Source: BJHQ01 sp964654285 (GTDB lineage: Bacteria > Planctomycetota > UBA11346). From it: 64,000 nucleotides of DNA. Position 1 is the stretch's first letter, and the number at the start of each line of letters is the position of its first letter. Shown here piece by piece: positions 39,472 through 49,051 of this stretch. The DNA lies in assembly GCA_964654285.1 (NCBI GenBank), contig CAZZJC010000030.1, positions 1 to 64,000 on the forward strand, written 5' to 3'. A model generated the notes under the pieces. The model ran no database searches, was not told the origin of the DNA, and worked only from the letters and a program-made list of their open reading frames with translations. Position numbers and translations under genes: made by a program.

Positions 39472-41163
39472 ATGCGCAGCGACCAGATCAAAAAAGGCTT
39501 CGACCGCACCCCGCACCGCAGCCTCCTGCGCGCGACCGGCCTGAAGGATGGGGACTTCTCCAAGCCCTTCATCGCGGTGTGCTCCTCCCACGTCGAGATC
39601 ATCCCCGGCCACGTCCATCTCGATGAGGTCGCCGAGATCGTCTCGGCCGCGATCCGCGCCGCCGGCGGCGTGCCCTTCATCTTCAACACCATCGGCGTCG
39701 ATGACGGCATCGCGATGGGCCATGATGGCATGCTGTGGTCGCTGCCCTCGCGCGAGATCATCGCCGACAGCGTCGAGACGATGGTGAACGCGCACTGCTT
39801 CGACGGCATGGTCTGCATCCCCAACTGCGACAAGATCGTGCCCGGCATGCTGATGGGCACCATGCGCTGCAACATCCCGACGGTGTTCGTCAGCGGCGGA
39901 CCGATGAAGGCCGGCGCCGACGCTGAAGGCAAGCCGATCGACCTGATCACCGCCTTCGCCGCGGTGGCCGAGTTCAATGCCGGCAAGATCGATGAGAAGC
40001 GGCTGAAGGATGTCGAGGTCAACGCCTGTCCGACCTGCGGCTCGTGCTCCGGCATGTTCACCGCCAACAGCATGAACTGCCTGAGCGAAGCGCTCGGCCT
40101 CGCCCTGCCCGGCAACGGCACCATCCTCGCGGGCGAAGGCCCCGGCAAGCTGTCGCCCGAACGCAACGCGCTCTACCAGGCCGCCGCGCGCCAGGTGATG
40201 AAGCTGGTCGAGTGGGACCTCAAGCCGCTCGACTTCGTGAACCTGGCGGCGTTCGACAACGCGGTCGCGCTCGACATCGCCATGGGCGGCAGCACCAACA
40301 CCGTGCTGCACCTGCTCGCGATCGCGCGCGAAGCCGGCATCCCCTACGACTGCCGCCGCATCGACGCGATCTCGAAGAAGGTCCCCTGCCTGGCCAAGCT
40401 CGCGCCCAACGGCCACCACCACATCGAGGACTGCCACCGCGCCGGCGGCATCTACGCCATCCTCGGCGAACTCCTGGCTGCCGGGCTCATCGACGGCTCG
40501 GCGCGCAACGTGCTCAACCAGACCTTCGCCGAATCGCTGCGCGGCGTGCGCACGCGCGATGCGACGGTGATCCGCCCGGTGGCCAACCCCTACACCAAGG
40601 ACGGCGGCCTGTGCATCCTCACCGGCAATCTGGCCGTCGACGGCGCGGTGGTGAAGACCGCCGGCGTGCTGCCGGAAATGCTCGCCTTCGAGGGCGAGGC
40701 CATCGTCTTCGACAGCCAGAACGACGCCTGCGCCGGCATCCTGTCCGGCAAGGTCAAGCCCGGCCATGTCGTCGTCATCCGCTACGAAGGCCCCAAGGGC
40801 GGTCCCGGCATGCAGGAGATGCTCGCGCCGACCAGCTACATCAAGGGCCAGGGCCTGTCCGGCAAGGTCGCCCTGATCACCGATGGCCGCTTCTCCGGCG
40901 GCACCAGCGGCGCGTCGATCGGCCACATCAGCCCCGAGGCCGCCGCCGGCGGCACCATCGCGCTGGTGAAAGATGGCGATCGCATCCGCTACGACATCGG
41001 CAAGCGATCGCTCGAACTGCTGGTCGGCGCGGAGGAACTCGCCCGGCGCAAGGCGGCCTGGAAGCCGCTCGTCAAGGCGGTGAAGGGCTCGTGGCTCAAG
41101 CGCTACCAGTGGCTGGCGACCTCGGCCGATACCGGCGCCATCCTGCGCGTGCCGACGGCCTGA
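39472..41163 (+). CDS. ilvD: Dihydroxy-acid dehydratase
   Basis: IlvD makes the 2-keto acid precursors of valine, leucine and isoleucine. The 563-residue protein is full length. Fe-S and metal-binding motifs are present: IPNCDKIVPGMLM, ACPTCGSCSGMFTANSMNCL, and FSGGTSGASIGHISPEAA near the C-terminus. Each Cys expected in the family is seen. It is a single gene; other ilv genes are not in the window. Confidence 0.97.
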   Translation: MRSDQIKKGFDRTPHRSLLRATGLKDGDFSKPFIAVCSSHVEIIPGHVHLDEVAEIVSAAIRAAGGVPFIFNTIGVDDGIAMGHDGMLWSLPSREIIADSVETMVNAHCFDGMVCIPNCDKIVPGMLMGTMRCNIPTVFVSGGPMKAGADAEGKPIDLITAFAAVAEFNAGKIDEKRLKDVEVNACPTCGSCSGMFTANSMNCLSEALGLALPGNGTILAGEGPGKLSPERNALYQAAARQVMKLVEWDLKPLDFVNLAAFDNAVALDIAMGGSTNTVLHLLAIAREAGIPYDCRRIDAISKKVPCLAKLAPNGHHHIEDCHRAGGIYAILGELLAAGLIDGSARNVLNQTFAESLRGVRTRDATVIRPVANPYTKDGGLCILTGNLAVDGAVVKTAGVLPEMLAFEGEAIVFDSQNDACAGILSGKVKPGHVVVIRYEGPKGGPGMQEMLAPTSYIKGQGLSGKVALITDGRFSGGTSGASIGHISPEAAAGGTIALVKDGDRIRYDIGKRSLELLVGAEELARRKAAWKPLVKAVKGSWLKRYQWLATSADTGAILRVPTA

Positions 41164-41251
41164 CTCGGGCTGGCGCAGCTGCACCACGGCGCAGCACCGC
41201 ACGACGGCGCAGCCCTGGCGCCCGCGATCGTGGGCGTACCCTGGGCCAACG

Positions 41252-44200
41252 ATGAACCAGCCTTTGCGCATGCATCCTGAACCGGGAGCGCGGATCGTCC
41301 GTCACGTGGGCGACCAGGTGCGGGTCCGCCTCGATGGACCGACCGCGCCGGGCTGGCGGGCGCTGCTGCGCACCACCATCGGCCGGGCCAGGGTCGCGCG
41401 CGACGAGGTGGTGGCGACGCTGGGCGGGGACAGCTCCTTCGCCGGGCATGCCTGGCGCGACGTGGCGATGGACCGCGTCGACGGCGGCTGGCAGGTCGAT
41501 CTCGCTCTGGCCGAGGTGGGCTGGTTCAGAGCCAAGGCGTTCGTGGTCGATCCTGCGGGCCGCCAGCATTGGCCGGACGGCGATGATCTCGGGGTGTCGG
41601 TCAATCCCGACGACTACCGCTCGGCGAACACGATCTATTGCGCCTTTCCCCGCATGTTCGGCTCCAGCAAGACCGCGACCGGCACCCGGGTGCCGCCGCT
41701 CGACGACCAGCTCGCCGCGCTCGACCGCCATGGCTACACGGTGATCCCGCCTTCGGGCACGTTGCGCGGGTTGGCGAAGGAGGTGCCGCACATCCTCGAC
41801 CGCCTGGGCTGCCGCATCCTGCACCTGCTGCCGGTCAACGTGGTTCCGACCACCTTCGCCCGCATGGGCCGGTTCGGCAGTCCGTATGCCTGCCTCGATC
41901 TCACCGCCATCGATCCGGCCCTGGTCGAATTCGATCGCCGCACGACGGCGGTCGACCAGTTCCGGGAACTCGCCTATGCGGTGCATCTGCGTGGCGGGCG
42001 CGTCTTCCTCGACATCGTGATCAACCACACCGGCTGGGGCTCGCGCCTGATGGAGGAGCACCCGGAGTGGTTCAAGCGCAACCCGGACGGCACGTTCCAC
42101 AGTCCGGGGGCGTGGGGGAACACCTGGGAGGATCTCGTCGAGCTCGACCATGGGCATCCGAAGCTGTGGTCCGAGATCGCCGATGCGCTCATCACCTGGT
42201 GCGGGCGCGGGGTCGACGGCTTCCGCTGCGATGCCGGCTACATGGTGCCGCTGCCGGTGTGGCGGCTGATCGTGGCGCGGGTGCGCCAGCGCCATCCCGA
42301 GGCGTGCTTCCTCCTCGAGGGGCTGGGCGGCGCGTGGTCGGCGACCGAAACGCTGCTCACCGAAGGCGGCATGCAGTGGGCCTATTCGGAACTCTTCCAG
42401 AACTACTCCGGTCCCGACGTGCATGGCTACCTCGGCCACTGCCTGCGCCAGTCGGAGCGGATCGGCACCCTGGTGCATTACAGCGAGACCCACGACAACA
42501 ACCGCCTCGCCCAGGGCGGCCGCGCGTGGTCGCTCCTGCGCAACCGGCTGTGCGCCCTGACCTCGGTCGGGGGCGCGTTCGGGTTCACCAACGGCGTCGA
42601 ATGGCTGGCCACCGAAAAGCTGGAGGTGCACCAGGCGCGGGCGCTCAACTGGGGCGCGGGCGAGAACCTGTGCGATGAACTCGCCCGCTTGAACCGCCTG
42701 ATCAGCGACCACCCGTGCTTCCTCGATGGAGCGCAGCTCGCCATCCTGTCGGACCCGCGCGGGTCGGTGCTGGCACTGCGTCGCGACGCCGGGCCGGATC
42801 GGGTGCTGGTGCTGATCAACCTGGATCCCGCCGCGCCGGGGTTGCTGACCCTGGCGGCGGAAGCCGATCCGGGATCGTTGCCGGTCGATCTGCTGGGCCA
42901 GGCCGTCCCGCCGTTGCGCCGCGAGGCCGATGGCGCCCTGCACTGGATGCTGCCTCCTGGGGCCGCCTATTGCCTGGCCGCGACGGCGCAGCCGGCGGGG
43001 TTGGCGGGGGACGAGTACCGTCGCGCCCGTGCGCGCGTCGCCTTCGCCTACCAGGCCCTGGCCGAGGTGCTGGCGCCCGAGGACATCGGCCCGGGACCGG
43101 GTGGCTGGCAGGCGCTCGCGGCCTGGGTCGATGCGGATCCGGCCCGTTTCCTGGCCTGCCTGCCGCGCCTGGATCGGGTCGCGGCCCGCCGGGATGTGCT
43201 TGCGGCGCTGATGGCGGTGGCGGACGCCGAACGCTATCCTGCGGTGGTCCGCTGGACTCGCGCCGACCTCAACCGGGTGGTGCCCGTGCCCCCTGGGCAT
43301 TGGATCCTGATCAGCGATGAAGCGGCCTTTTCCGTCACCTTGACCGCAGCGTCGTGCGATCGTTCGCGGCAGGCCCGTTCGATCGCCGCCGCCGGCGCCC
43401 AGATCGTCGCCTTCCCGCCCCTGACGGCAGGATCAGCGACCCTCATCCTGGAACGCTTCGCCGCCGACGGGACGCGGGCGACCGGAGCCCTGCTCGCACT
43501 CGGCTCCGGCGAGCGGATCGGCGGCACGGCCGCGCCCGAGGCCGGCGGCCACGGCACGGCGCTGCTCTGCAACGGCCGCGGTGGCATGGCCCGCATCGCG
43601 GCCGACCTGGGCAAGGTCAGTTCGAAATACGACTGCGCCCTGGGCGCGAACCTGCACCCCACCGCGCCCTGCGACCGCCACATCCTGGCCAAGCGGCTGC
43701 GGGCCTGGATCAATGCCGACGGCTTCATCACCCCGCTCGATCGCCAGAATCTGGCGCAGTTCGCCGCAGGTCCGCCGGCCAGGTGGATCTTCGTCGCCAA
43801 CGCCGGGGATTCGCGCACGGTCGAGGTCCATCTCGACGCCGACATGCTGGACGGGGCCAACACCACCGTCTTCCGCTGGTCGCGCCCGGCCGCCGCCCCG
43901 CGCTGGGGCAATGCGCTGCCCGAGCAGTGCCAGGTCTCGGTGATCCTGCGCCTGGACATCGAGGACCGCAGCTTCCACAGCGAGACCCGCCGCGATCCGG
44001 CGTGCGAGCGCCATTTCGCCGGATCCTGCCGGGTGCTCGCGGATCGGCAGGGGTTCTGCTTCGCGCCCGCGCCGGATCGGGTGCTGCGGGCGTGGTGCGA
44101 GAATGGAGGCTACCACCACGAGGCCGAATGGTGCGAACGGATCCCCCATCCGGTCGAGGCCAGCCGCGGTCTGGCCGCCATGGGTGATGCCTACAGCCCC

Positions 44201-45580
44201 GGCTGGTTCGAATTCCCGCTCACCGGTGGGGCCGAAACCCTGTTCATCGCCACGGCCGAGGCCGGCGACCCGCCCAAGCCGCAGTTGCGGTCGTGGCTGC
44301 GCGATCGGACCAGGCGGGTGGCCGAGACCGGTGGCCGGGCCCGGTTGCCGCGCGACGACGCGTTCGGCCGGCGGCTCGCCGCGGCCCTGGATCCATTCGT
44401 CGTCCGCCGCGATGCCGGCCGCTCGGTGATCGCCGGCTATCCCTGGTTCCTCGACTGGGGACGCGACACCTTCATCGCCGCCCGTGGCCTGATCGCGGCC
44501 GGGCTGGGCGACGAGGTCAGGCGCATCCTGTTCACCTTCGCCCGGTTCGAGGAGCACGGCACGCTGCCCAACCTGCTCAATGGCGACCGCGCCGAGAACC
44601 GCGATACCAGCGACGCGCCCTTATGGTTCGGTCTCGCGGCCGACGACCTCGCCGTCGCCCAGGGCGACGACGTGCTGCGGGCCCGGATCCCCGATGATCC
44701 GCATGGCCGCACGCTGACCCAGGTGCTGACCGGCATCGCGACCGGGTACTGGAACGGCACCCCGAACGGCATCCGGGTCGATCACGCCAGCGGCCTGGTC
44801 TGGAGCCCGCCGCACTTCACCTGGATGGACACCAACCATCCCGCCTGCACCCCGCGCGAGGGCTACCCGATCGAGATCCAGGCCCTGTGGATCCGCCTCT
44901 GCCGGCTGCTGGCGCGCCTGGGCGTCGCCGGCCCGGGACCGGACTGGGGCGTCATCGCCGAACGTGCCGCCGGGTCGATCGATCGGTTCTGGCTTCCCCG
45001 GCACGGCTGGTTCGCGGACCAGCTCATCGCCGGCGGCGGCGTGCCTGCGGCGCAGGCGGTCGCGGATCCGGCCCTCAGGCCGAATCAGCTCCTGCTCATC
45101 ACCCTGGGCCTGTGCCGGGGCGGCCCGGCCCGTTCCGTGGTGGAGGCCTGTGCGCGCCATCTGATCGTGCCCGGTGCGATCCGCAGCCTGGCGCCCTTGC
45201 CGCTGGATCCGCCTCTGCCCAACCGGGCGGCGGATGGCCGGCTGCTCAATGATCCGGCGCGGCCCTACTGGGGTTCCTATGCCGGGGATGAGGACACCCG
45301 GCGCAAGCCGGCCTACCACAACGGCACCGCCTGGGTCTGGCAGTTCCCTTCCTTCTGCGAGGCCCTGGTCCTGGCCTGGGAGGGTCAGCCCGAAGCCAGG
45401 GCCGCTGCGACCAGCCTGCTCGGTTCGCTCGCGGGGCTGCTCGACGGAGGCTGCCCCGGGCAGCTGCCCGAGATCGTCGACGGCGATGCGCCGCATGCGC
45501 AGCGCGGCTGCGACGCCCAGGCCTGGAGCGTGAGCGAGGCGCTGCGGGTGTGGAAATGGCTGCACGGCTCCGCCGGTTGA
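41252..45580 (+). CDS. Two-domain glycogen debranching enzyme (GH13-like transferase plus GH133 amylo-1,6-glucosidase)
   Basis: A 1442-residue fusion laid out like the eukaryotic debrancher AGL. The N-terminal half is a GH13-type barrel with nucleophile Asp327 (GFRCDAGYMVP), acid/base Glu356 (FLLEGLGG) and the third carboxylate Asp415 (SETHDNNR); it should carry out 4-alpha-glucanotransfer. The C-terminal third, from about residue 1030, is an amylo-alpha-1,6-glucosidase: YPWFLDWGRDTFIAARGL near 1066, then GTLPNLLNGD, WMDTNHPACTPR and AYHNGTAWVWQFP. Together they remove glycogen branches in one polypeptide. The start follows a short spacer with a tandem CACGGCGCAG-like repeat. Confidence 0.88.
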   Translation: MNQPLRMHPEPGARIVRHVGDQVRVRLDGPTAPGWRALLRTTIGRARVARDEVVATLGGDSSFAGHAWRDVAMDRVDGGWQVDLALAEVGWFRAKAFVVDPAGRQHWPDGDDLGVSVNPDDYRSANTIYCAFPRMFGSSKTATGTRVPPLDDQLAALDRHGYTVIPPSGTLRGLAKEVPHILDRLGCRILHLLPVNVVPTTFARMGRFGSPYACLDLTAIDPALVEFDRRTTAVDQFRELAYAVHLRGGRVFLDIVINHTGWGSRLMEEHPEWFKRNPDGTFHSPGAWGNTWEDLVELDHGHPKLWSEIADALITWCGRGVDGFRCDAGYMVPLPVWRLIVARVRQRHPEACFLLEGLGGAWSATETLLTEGGMQWAYSELFQNYSGPDVHGYLGHCLRQSERIGTLVHYSETHDNNRLAQGGRAWSLLRNRLCALTSVGGAFGFTNGVEWLATEKLEVHQARALNWGAGENLCDELARLNRLISDHPCFLDGAQLAILSDPRGSVLALRRDAGPDRVLVLINLDPAAPGLLTLAAEADPGSLPVDLLGQAVPPLRREADGALHWMLPPGAAYCLAATAQPAGLAGDEYRRARARVAFAYQALAEVLAPEDIGPGPGGWQALAAWVDADPARFLACLPRLDRVAARRDVLAALMAVADAERYPAVVRWTRADLNRVVPVPPGHWILISDEAAFSVTLTAASCDRSRQARSIAAAGAQIVAFPPLTAGSATLILERFAADGTRATGALLALGSGERIGGTAAPEAGGHGTALLCNGRGGMARIAADLGKVSSKYDCALGANLHPTAPCDRHILAKRLRAWINADGFITPLDRQNLAQFAAGPPARWIFVANAGDSRTVEVHLDADMLDGANTTVFRWSRPAAAPRWGNALPEQCQVSVILRLDIEDRSFHSETRRDPACERHFAGSCRVLADRQGFCFAPAPDRVLRAWCENGGYHHEAEWCERIPHPVEASRGLAAMGDAYSPGWFEFPLTGGAETLFIATAEAGDPPKPQLRSWLRDRTRRVAETGGRARLPRDDAFGRRLAAALDPFVVRRDAGRSVIAGYPWFLDWGRDTFIAARGLIAAGLGDEVRRILFTFARFEEHGTLPNLLNGDRAENRDTSDAPLWFGLAADDLAVAQGDDVLRARIPDDPHGRTLTQVLTGIATGYWNGTPNGIRVDHASGLVWSPPHFTWMDTNHPACTPREGYPIEIQALWIRLCRLLARLGVAGPGPDWGVIAERAAGSIDRFWLPRHGWFADQLIAGGGVPAAQAVADPALRPNQLLLITLGLCRGGPARSVVEACARHLIVPGAIRSLAPLPLDPPLPNRAADGRLLNDPARPYWGSYAGDEDTRRKPAYHNGTAWVWQFPSFCEALVLAWEGQPEARAAATSLLGSLAGLLDGGCPGQLPEIVDGDAPHAQRGCDAQAWSVSEALRVWKWLHGSAG

Positions 45581-45656
45581 GTCCGCCCAGGCGGCCGACC
45601 GTCCGTCGCTGTTGATCGCCGGATGCGGAAGTGGCGATCGCATGGTATGATGAACC

Positions 45657-47681
45657 ATGCGCGAGAATCTGCCCGTCACCGATCACGAACGCCAGGTCCC
45701 GGTAGGACAGTGGCTGGTCTCGCGCACGGATCCGCGCGGAGTCATCACCTTCGCCAACCGCTCCTTCACCGAGATCAGCGGCTACGGCGAAGCCGAACTG
45801 CTCGGCCAGCCGCACAATCTCGTGCGCCACCCCGACATGCCGGCAGCCGCGTTCGCGGACCTGTGGCAGACCCTCGCGGCGGGTCAGCCCTGGGTCGGGA
45901 TCGTCAAGAACCGCTGCAAGGATGGCGGCTTCTATTGGGTGCGGGCGGCGGTGACCCCCGAGTTCGTCAATGAGAAACTGGTCGGCTACGTCTCGATCCG
46001 CACCCGTCCCGAGCCGGCCGAGGTCGCCGCCGCAACGGCGGCCTATGCCCGCATCAATGCAGGCTCGCGCACCCTGGGCGTGCGGGCCGGCCAGGTCTAC
46101 CGACGCGGGATCCTCGCCGCCGTGGGGCGGTGGCTGGGCAGCATCTCGGCCAAGGTCACCCTCACCGCGCTGGTCCTGGTGCTGCTGATCGGCCTCTCCG
46201 GCGGGATCGCCCTCAGGGGCATCATCGGCAGCAACGACGCCCTGGCGACCATGTACCAGGATCGCCTGCTCTGCGCGCATCAGCTCGGTCGGATCGGCCA
46301 GCTCATGCGCGACAACTGGCAGGAGGTGATGGCCGCGGCGCAGCCGGGCGGCGATCACGCGGCCGCCCTGACGGCCATCGGCCGCCGCCGGTCGCAGATC
46401 GACGGGCTGTTCGCCGACTACCAGGCCACCAGGATGGATGCGGACGAGCAGGCCGACGTCGCGCTGCTCCAGGGCCAGCGCGAAGCCTTCGTCAAGGGAT
46501 TCCTCGACAAGGCCATGGCCCTGATCGTCGAAGGCCGGCGCCAGGAGGCGGTCGCCCTCGCGCTCGGGCCCGGACGGGAATGCCTGGCCAAGGTCGGCGA
46601 GACCACCGGCCGATTGATGGATCTGCAGTCCCGGATCGGCAAGAGCATCATCGATGACCAGAACGAAGCGTATCGGATCCATGTCCTCGGCGTCGTCCTC
46701 GCCTCGGCTGCCGGGGTGCTGGCCGGGCTCGTCGCCGCCCTCGCCATCCCCTGGCTGATCCGCCGGCATGCGAGGCGGGTCGAGCAACACATGCTCGCCA
46801 TCGCCCAGGGCGATTTCCGCTCCGCCATCGACCTGTCCTGCCGCAACGAATTCGGCCCGCTCATGCGCGGCCTGACCGCCCTCCAGACGCGCCTGGGCTA
46901 CAGCCAGCTCTCGCACCAGGAGCAGCGGGTGAAGACCCTCGCCACCTTCGACCAGGGCGTGGGCGGCATCCTGGCCCAGGTTACGACCTCCATCGCCCAG
47001 CTGCGCGAGATCGCCCATACCCAATCCGCCGTCGCGACTCAGGTCGCCAGCAACGCCCAGACGGTGGCGGCGGCATCGAGCGAGCTGAACGCCTCGATCC
47101 ATGAGATCTCGGCCCAGGCGTCCCTCGCCTCGGGCAAGGCCGAGGAGGCCCGCCAGCAGTCCGAGAGCGGCCGGGTCGCGATGGAACGCCTCGCCAAGGC
47201 GGCGGACGAGATCGGCGCGGTGGTCAAGCTGATCACCGACATTTCCGAGCAGACCAACCTGCTGGCCCTCAATGCCACCATCGAAGCCGCCCGCGCCGGC
47301 GAAATCGGCAAGGGCTTCGCCGTGGTCGCCGGCGAGGTCAAATCCCTCGCCAACCAGACCCACGAGGCGACCGACTCGATCGCCGCGCGCATCGCGGCGG
47401 TGCAGGCCGACGCCAAGGCTGTGGCCACCACCATCGCCGCCATCGTCGGTACCGTGTCGTCGCTCAACGAGACCGCGACCTCGATCGCCGCCGCCGTCGA
47501 GGAGCAGTCGGCCGCCACCGCCGAGATCGCCCGCAATGCCGAGCAGGCAGCTTCCGTCGCCGGGCAGACCGGCAAGGCGGCCGAACAGGTCGCGGCGACC
47601 TCGGAAACGCTCGCCCAGGGCAGCGCCGACCTGACCGGAGCGGTGGCGCAGTTCAAATCCGGCCTCGGCTCCGGCGGCTGA
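45657..47681 (+). CDS. Methyl-accepting chemotaxis protein with N-terminal Aer-like PAS domain
   Basis: A 674-residue receptor. Residues 12-120 are a PAS domain of the Aer type (DPRGVITFANRSFTEISGY; PHNLVRHPDMP; KDGGFYWVRA), which in relatives binds FAD and senses redox state. Membrane helices lie at about 166-189 and 342-368, with a four-helix sensor between. A HAMP region follows (QHMLAIAQGDF). The signalling tip is SEQTNLLALNATIEAARAGE near residue 530-549, with the conserved hairpin. There is no C-terminal CheR-binding pentapeptide. No che genes are adjacent. It probably signals to flagella or pili. Confidence 0.93.
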   Translation: MRENLPVTDHERQVPVGQWLVSRTDPRGVITFANRSFTEISGYGEAELLGQPHNLVRHPDMPAAAFADLWQTLAAGQPWVGIVKNRCKDGGFYWVRAAVTPEFVNEKLVGYVSIRTRPEPAEVAAATAAYARINAGSRTLGVRAGQVYRRGILAAVGRWLGSISAKVTLTALVLVLLIGLSGGIALRGIIGSNDALATMYQDRLLCAHQLGRIGQLMRDNWQEVMAAAQPGGDHAAALTAIGRRRSQIDGLFADYQATRMDADEQADVALLQGQREAFVKGFLDKAMALIVEGRRQEAVALALGPGRECLAKVGETTGRLMDLQSRIGKSIIDDQNEAYRIHVLGVVLASAAGVLAGLVAALAIPWLIRRHARRVEQHMLAIAQGDFRSAIDLSCRNEFGPLMRGLTALQTRLGYSQLSHQEQRVKTLATFDQGVGGILAQVTTSIAQLREIAHTQSAVATQVASNAQTVAAASSELNASIHEISAQASLASGKAEEARQQSESGRVAMERLAKAADEIGAVVKLITDISEQTNLLALNATIEAARAGEIGKGFAVVAGEVKSLANQTHEATDSIAARIAAVQADAKAVATTIAAIVGTVSSLNETATSIAAAVEEQSAATAEIARNAEQAASVAGQTGKAAEQVAATSETLAQGSADLTGAVAQFKSGLGSGG

Positions 47682-47798
47682 CGCGGCAGCCCATTCCCAA
47701 ACCTGCTTGCGGCGCGGCCTGGCGCAGGCGATACTCCATCCTCGACCGGAAGCGGGCTGGCACCCTTGCCGCACCCGTCCCGACCCCAGGAGCTGACC

Positions 47799-49040
47799 AT
47801 GGCGCAGGCCAAATTCACCTACCTTGCCAAGGACGCCAACGGCAAGGATGTCCGCGGCACCATCGAGGCCAACTCCAAGGAGGACGCCTTCGCCCAGCTG
47901 AAGGGCCGGCAGCTCGCCCCGAGCAACGTCTCGCCCGCCGTCGAGCCCGCCGGCGGCCTGTTCGGCGTGCCACGCAAGGCCAGCACCGCCGAACTCGCCA
48001 TGTTCACGCGCCAGCTCGCGACCATGATCGGCGCCGGCATCCCTCTCCTGGAATCGTTCGAGATCCTCGCGGAACAGACCAAGACCCAGAACAAGGGCTT
48101 CGGCCTGGGCCTGCAGGAGACCGCCGACAAGGTGCGTGGCGGCATGGAACTTTCCGAGGCGATGCACCAGTTCCCCATGATTTACCCTGAGATCTACATC
48201 AACATGGTGAAGGCGGGCGAGGCCTCCGGTGCGCTCGATGTCATCCTCAACCGCATGGCGGACTTCCTGGAGGCGAACGAGGCGCTGAAGAGCGAGATCA
48301 AATCAGCGATGACCTATCCGGTCATCTCATTGCTGTTGATCTTCGGCATCACGGCCTACTTGCTCATCGGCGTCGTCCCGAAGTTCGAAGGCATGTTCAA
48401 GATGCTGAAGAACAAAGACGGAACGCCAGGGCAATTGCCTGCCATCACGCAATATGTCAAGGCGGCGTCAGCCTTCCTGATAAATCACTGGGGCCTGCTG
48501 CTGGGAATAATCGCAGGCATCGTCGTGGCCTACATCCTGATCATGAGAAACCCCCAAGCCCAGCGAATTCGCGATCAGATCTGGCTGAAGATGCCAGTTT
48601 TTGGCCCGCTGTTCCAGAAAGTCGCCCTGTCCAGATTCTCGCGCACCTTCGCGACCCTGCTGTCCTCAGGTGTACCCATTCTTGGCGCCCTGGAGATCGT
48701 GGCCTCCACCTCGGGCAATCGGGTGATTGAAGACGTGCTCTATGAAACGCGGGAGACGGTGAAGAAAGGTGAGCCATTGTCGAGCTATCTGGCGACATCC
48801 TGGGTGTTCCCCCCCATGGTCACCAAGATGATCGCCATCGGTGAAAGATCTGGCGCATTGGAGCAGCTGCTGACCAAGATCTCCGATTTCTATGATCAGC
48901 AGGTGCACGCTACCGTGAAATCCCTCACCAGCCTGATCGAACCGATCATGCTGGTGGTGATGGGCACGGTCGTCGGGACGATCGTCGCTGCGATATTCCT
49001 GCCCATTCTCGATCTGCAGAAGTCGTTGATGAATAATTGA
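47799..49040 (+). CDS. pilC: Type IV pilus inner-membrane platform protein PilC (GspF family)
   Basis: PilC is the inner-membrane platform on which pilus motors act. The 413-residue protein has the opening FTYLAKDANGKDVRGTIEA, the two T2SSF domains (SAELAMFTRQLATMIGAGIPLLESFEIL; ALSRFSRTFATLLSSGVPILGALEI), and three large helices (about 168-190, 220-242, 377-400). The start at 47799 (MAQAKF) is preceded by CAGGAGCTGACC. From about position 48290 the base composition and codon use become visibly less GC-rich. It is followed by the PilS-like kinase with a stop overlap. Confidence 0.95.
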   Translation: MAQAKFTYLAKDANGKDVRGTIEANSKEDAFAQLKGRQLAPSNVSPAVEPAGGLFGVPRKASTAELAMFTRQLATMIGAGIPLLESFEILAEQTKTQNKGFGLGLQETADKVRGGMELSEAMHQFPMIYPEIYINMVKAGEASGALDVILNRMADFLEANEALKSEIKSAMTYPVISLLLIFGITAYLLIGVVPKFEGMFKMLKNKDGTPGQLPAITQYVKAASAFLINHWGLLLGIIAGIVVAYILIMRNPQAQRIRDQIWLKMPVFGPLFQKVALSRFSRTFATLLSSGVPILGALEIVASTSGNRVIEDVLYETRETVKKGEPLSSYLATSWVFPPMVTKMIAIGERSGALEQLLTKISDFYDQQVHATVKSLTSLIEPIMLVVMGTVVGTIVAAIFLPILDLQKSLMNN

Positions 49041-49051
49041 CGGGACACGGC

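Noticed and set aside
41185..41215. Short CACGGCGCAG-like repeats before the debranching enzyme
   Set aside because: Only two to three imperfect units, with no sign of function or relation to the other families.
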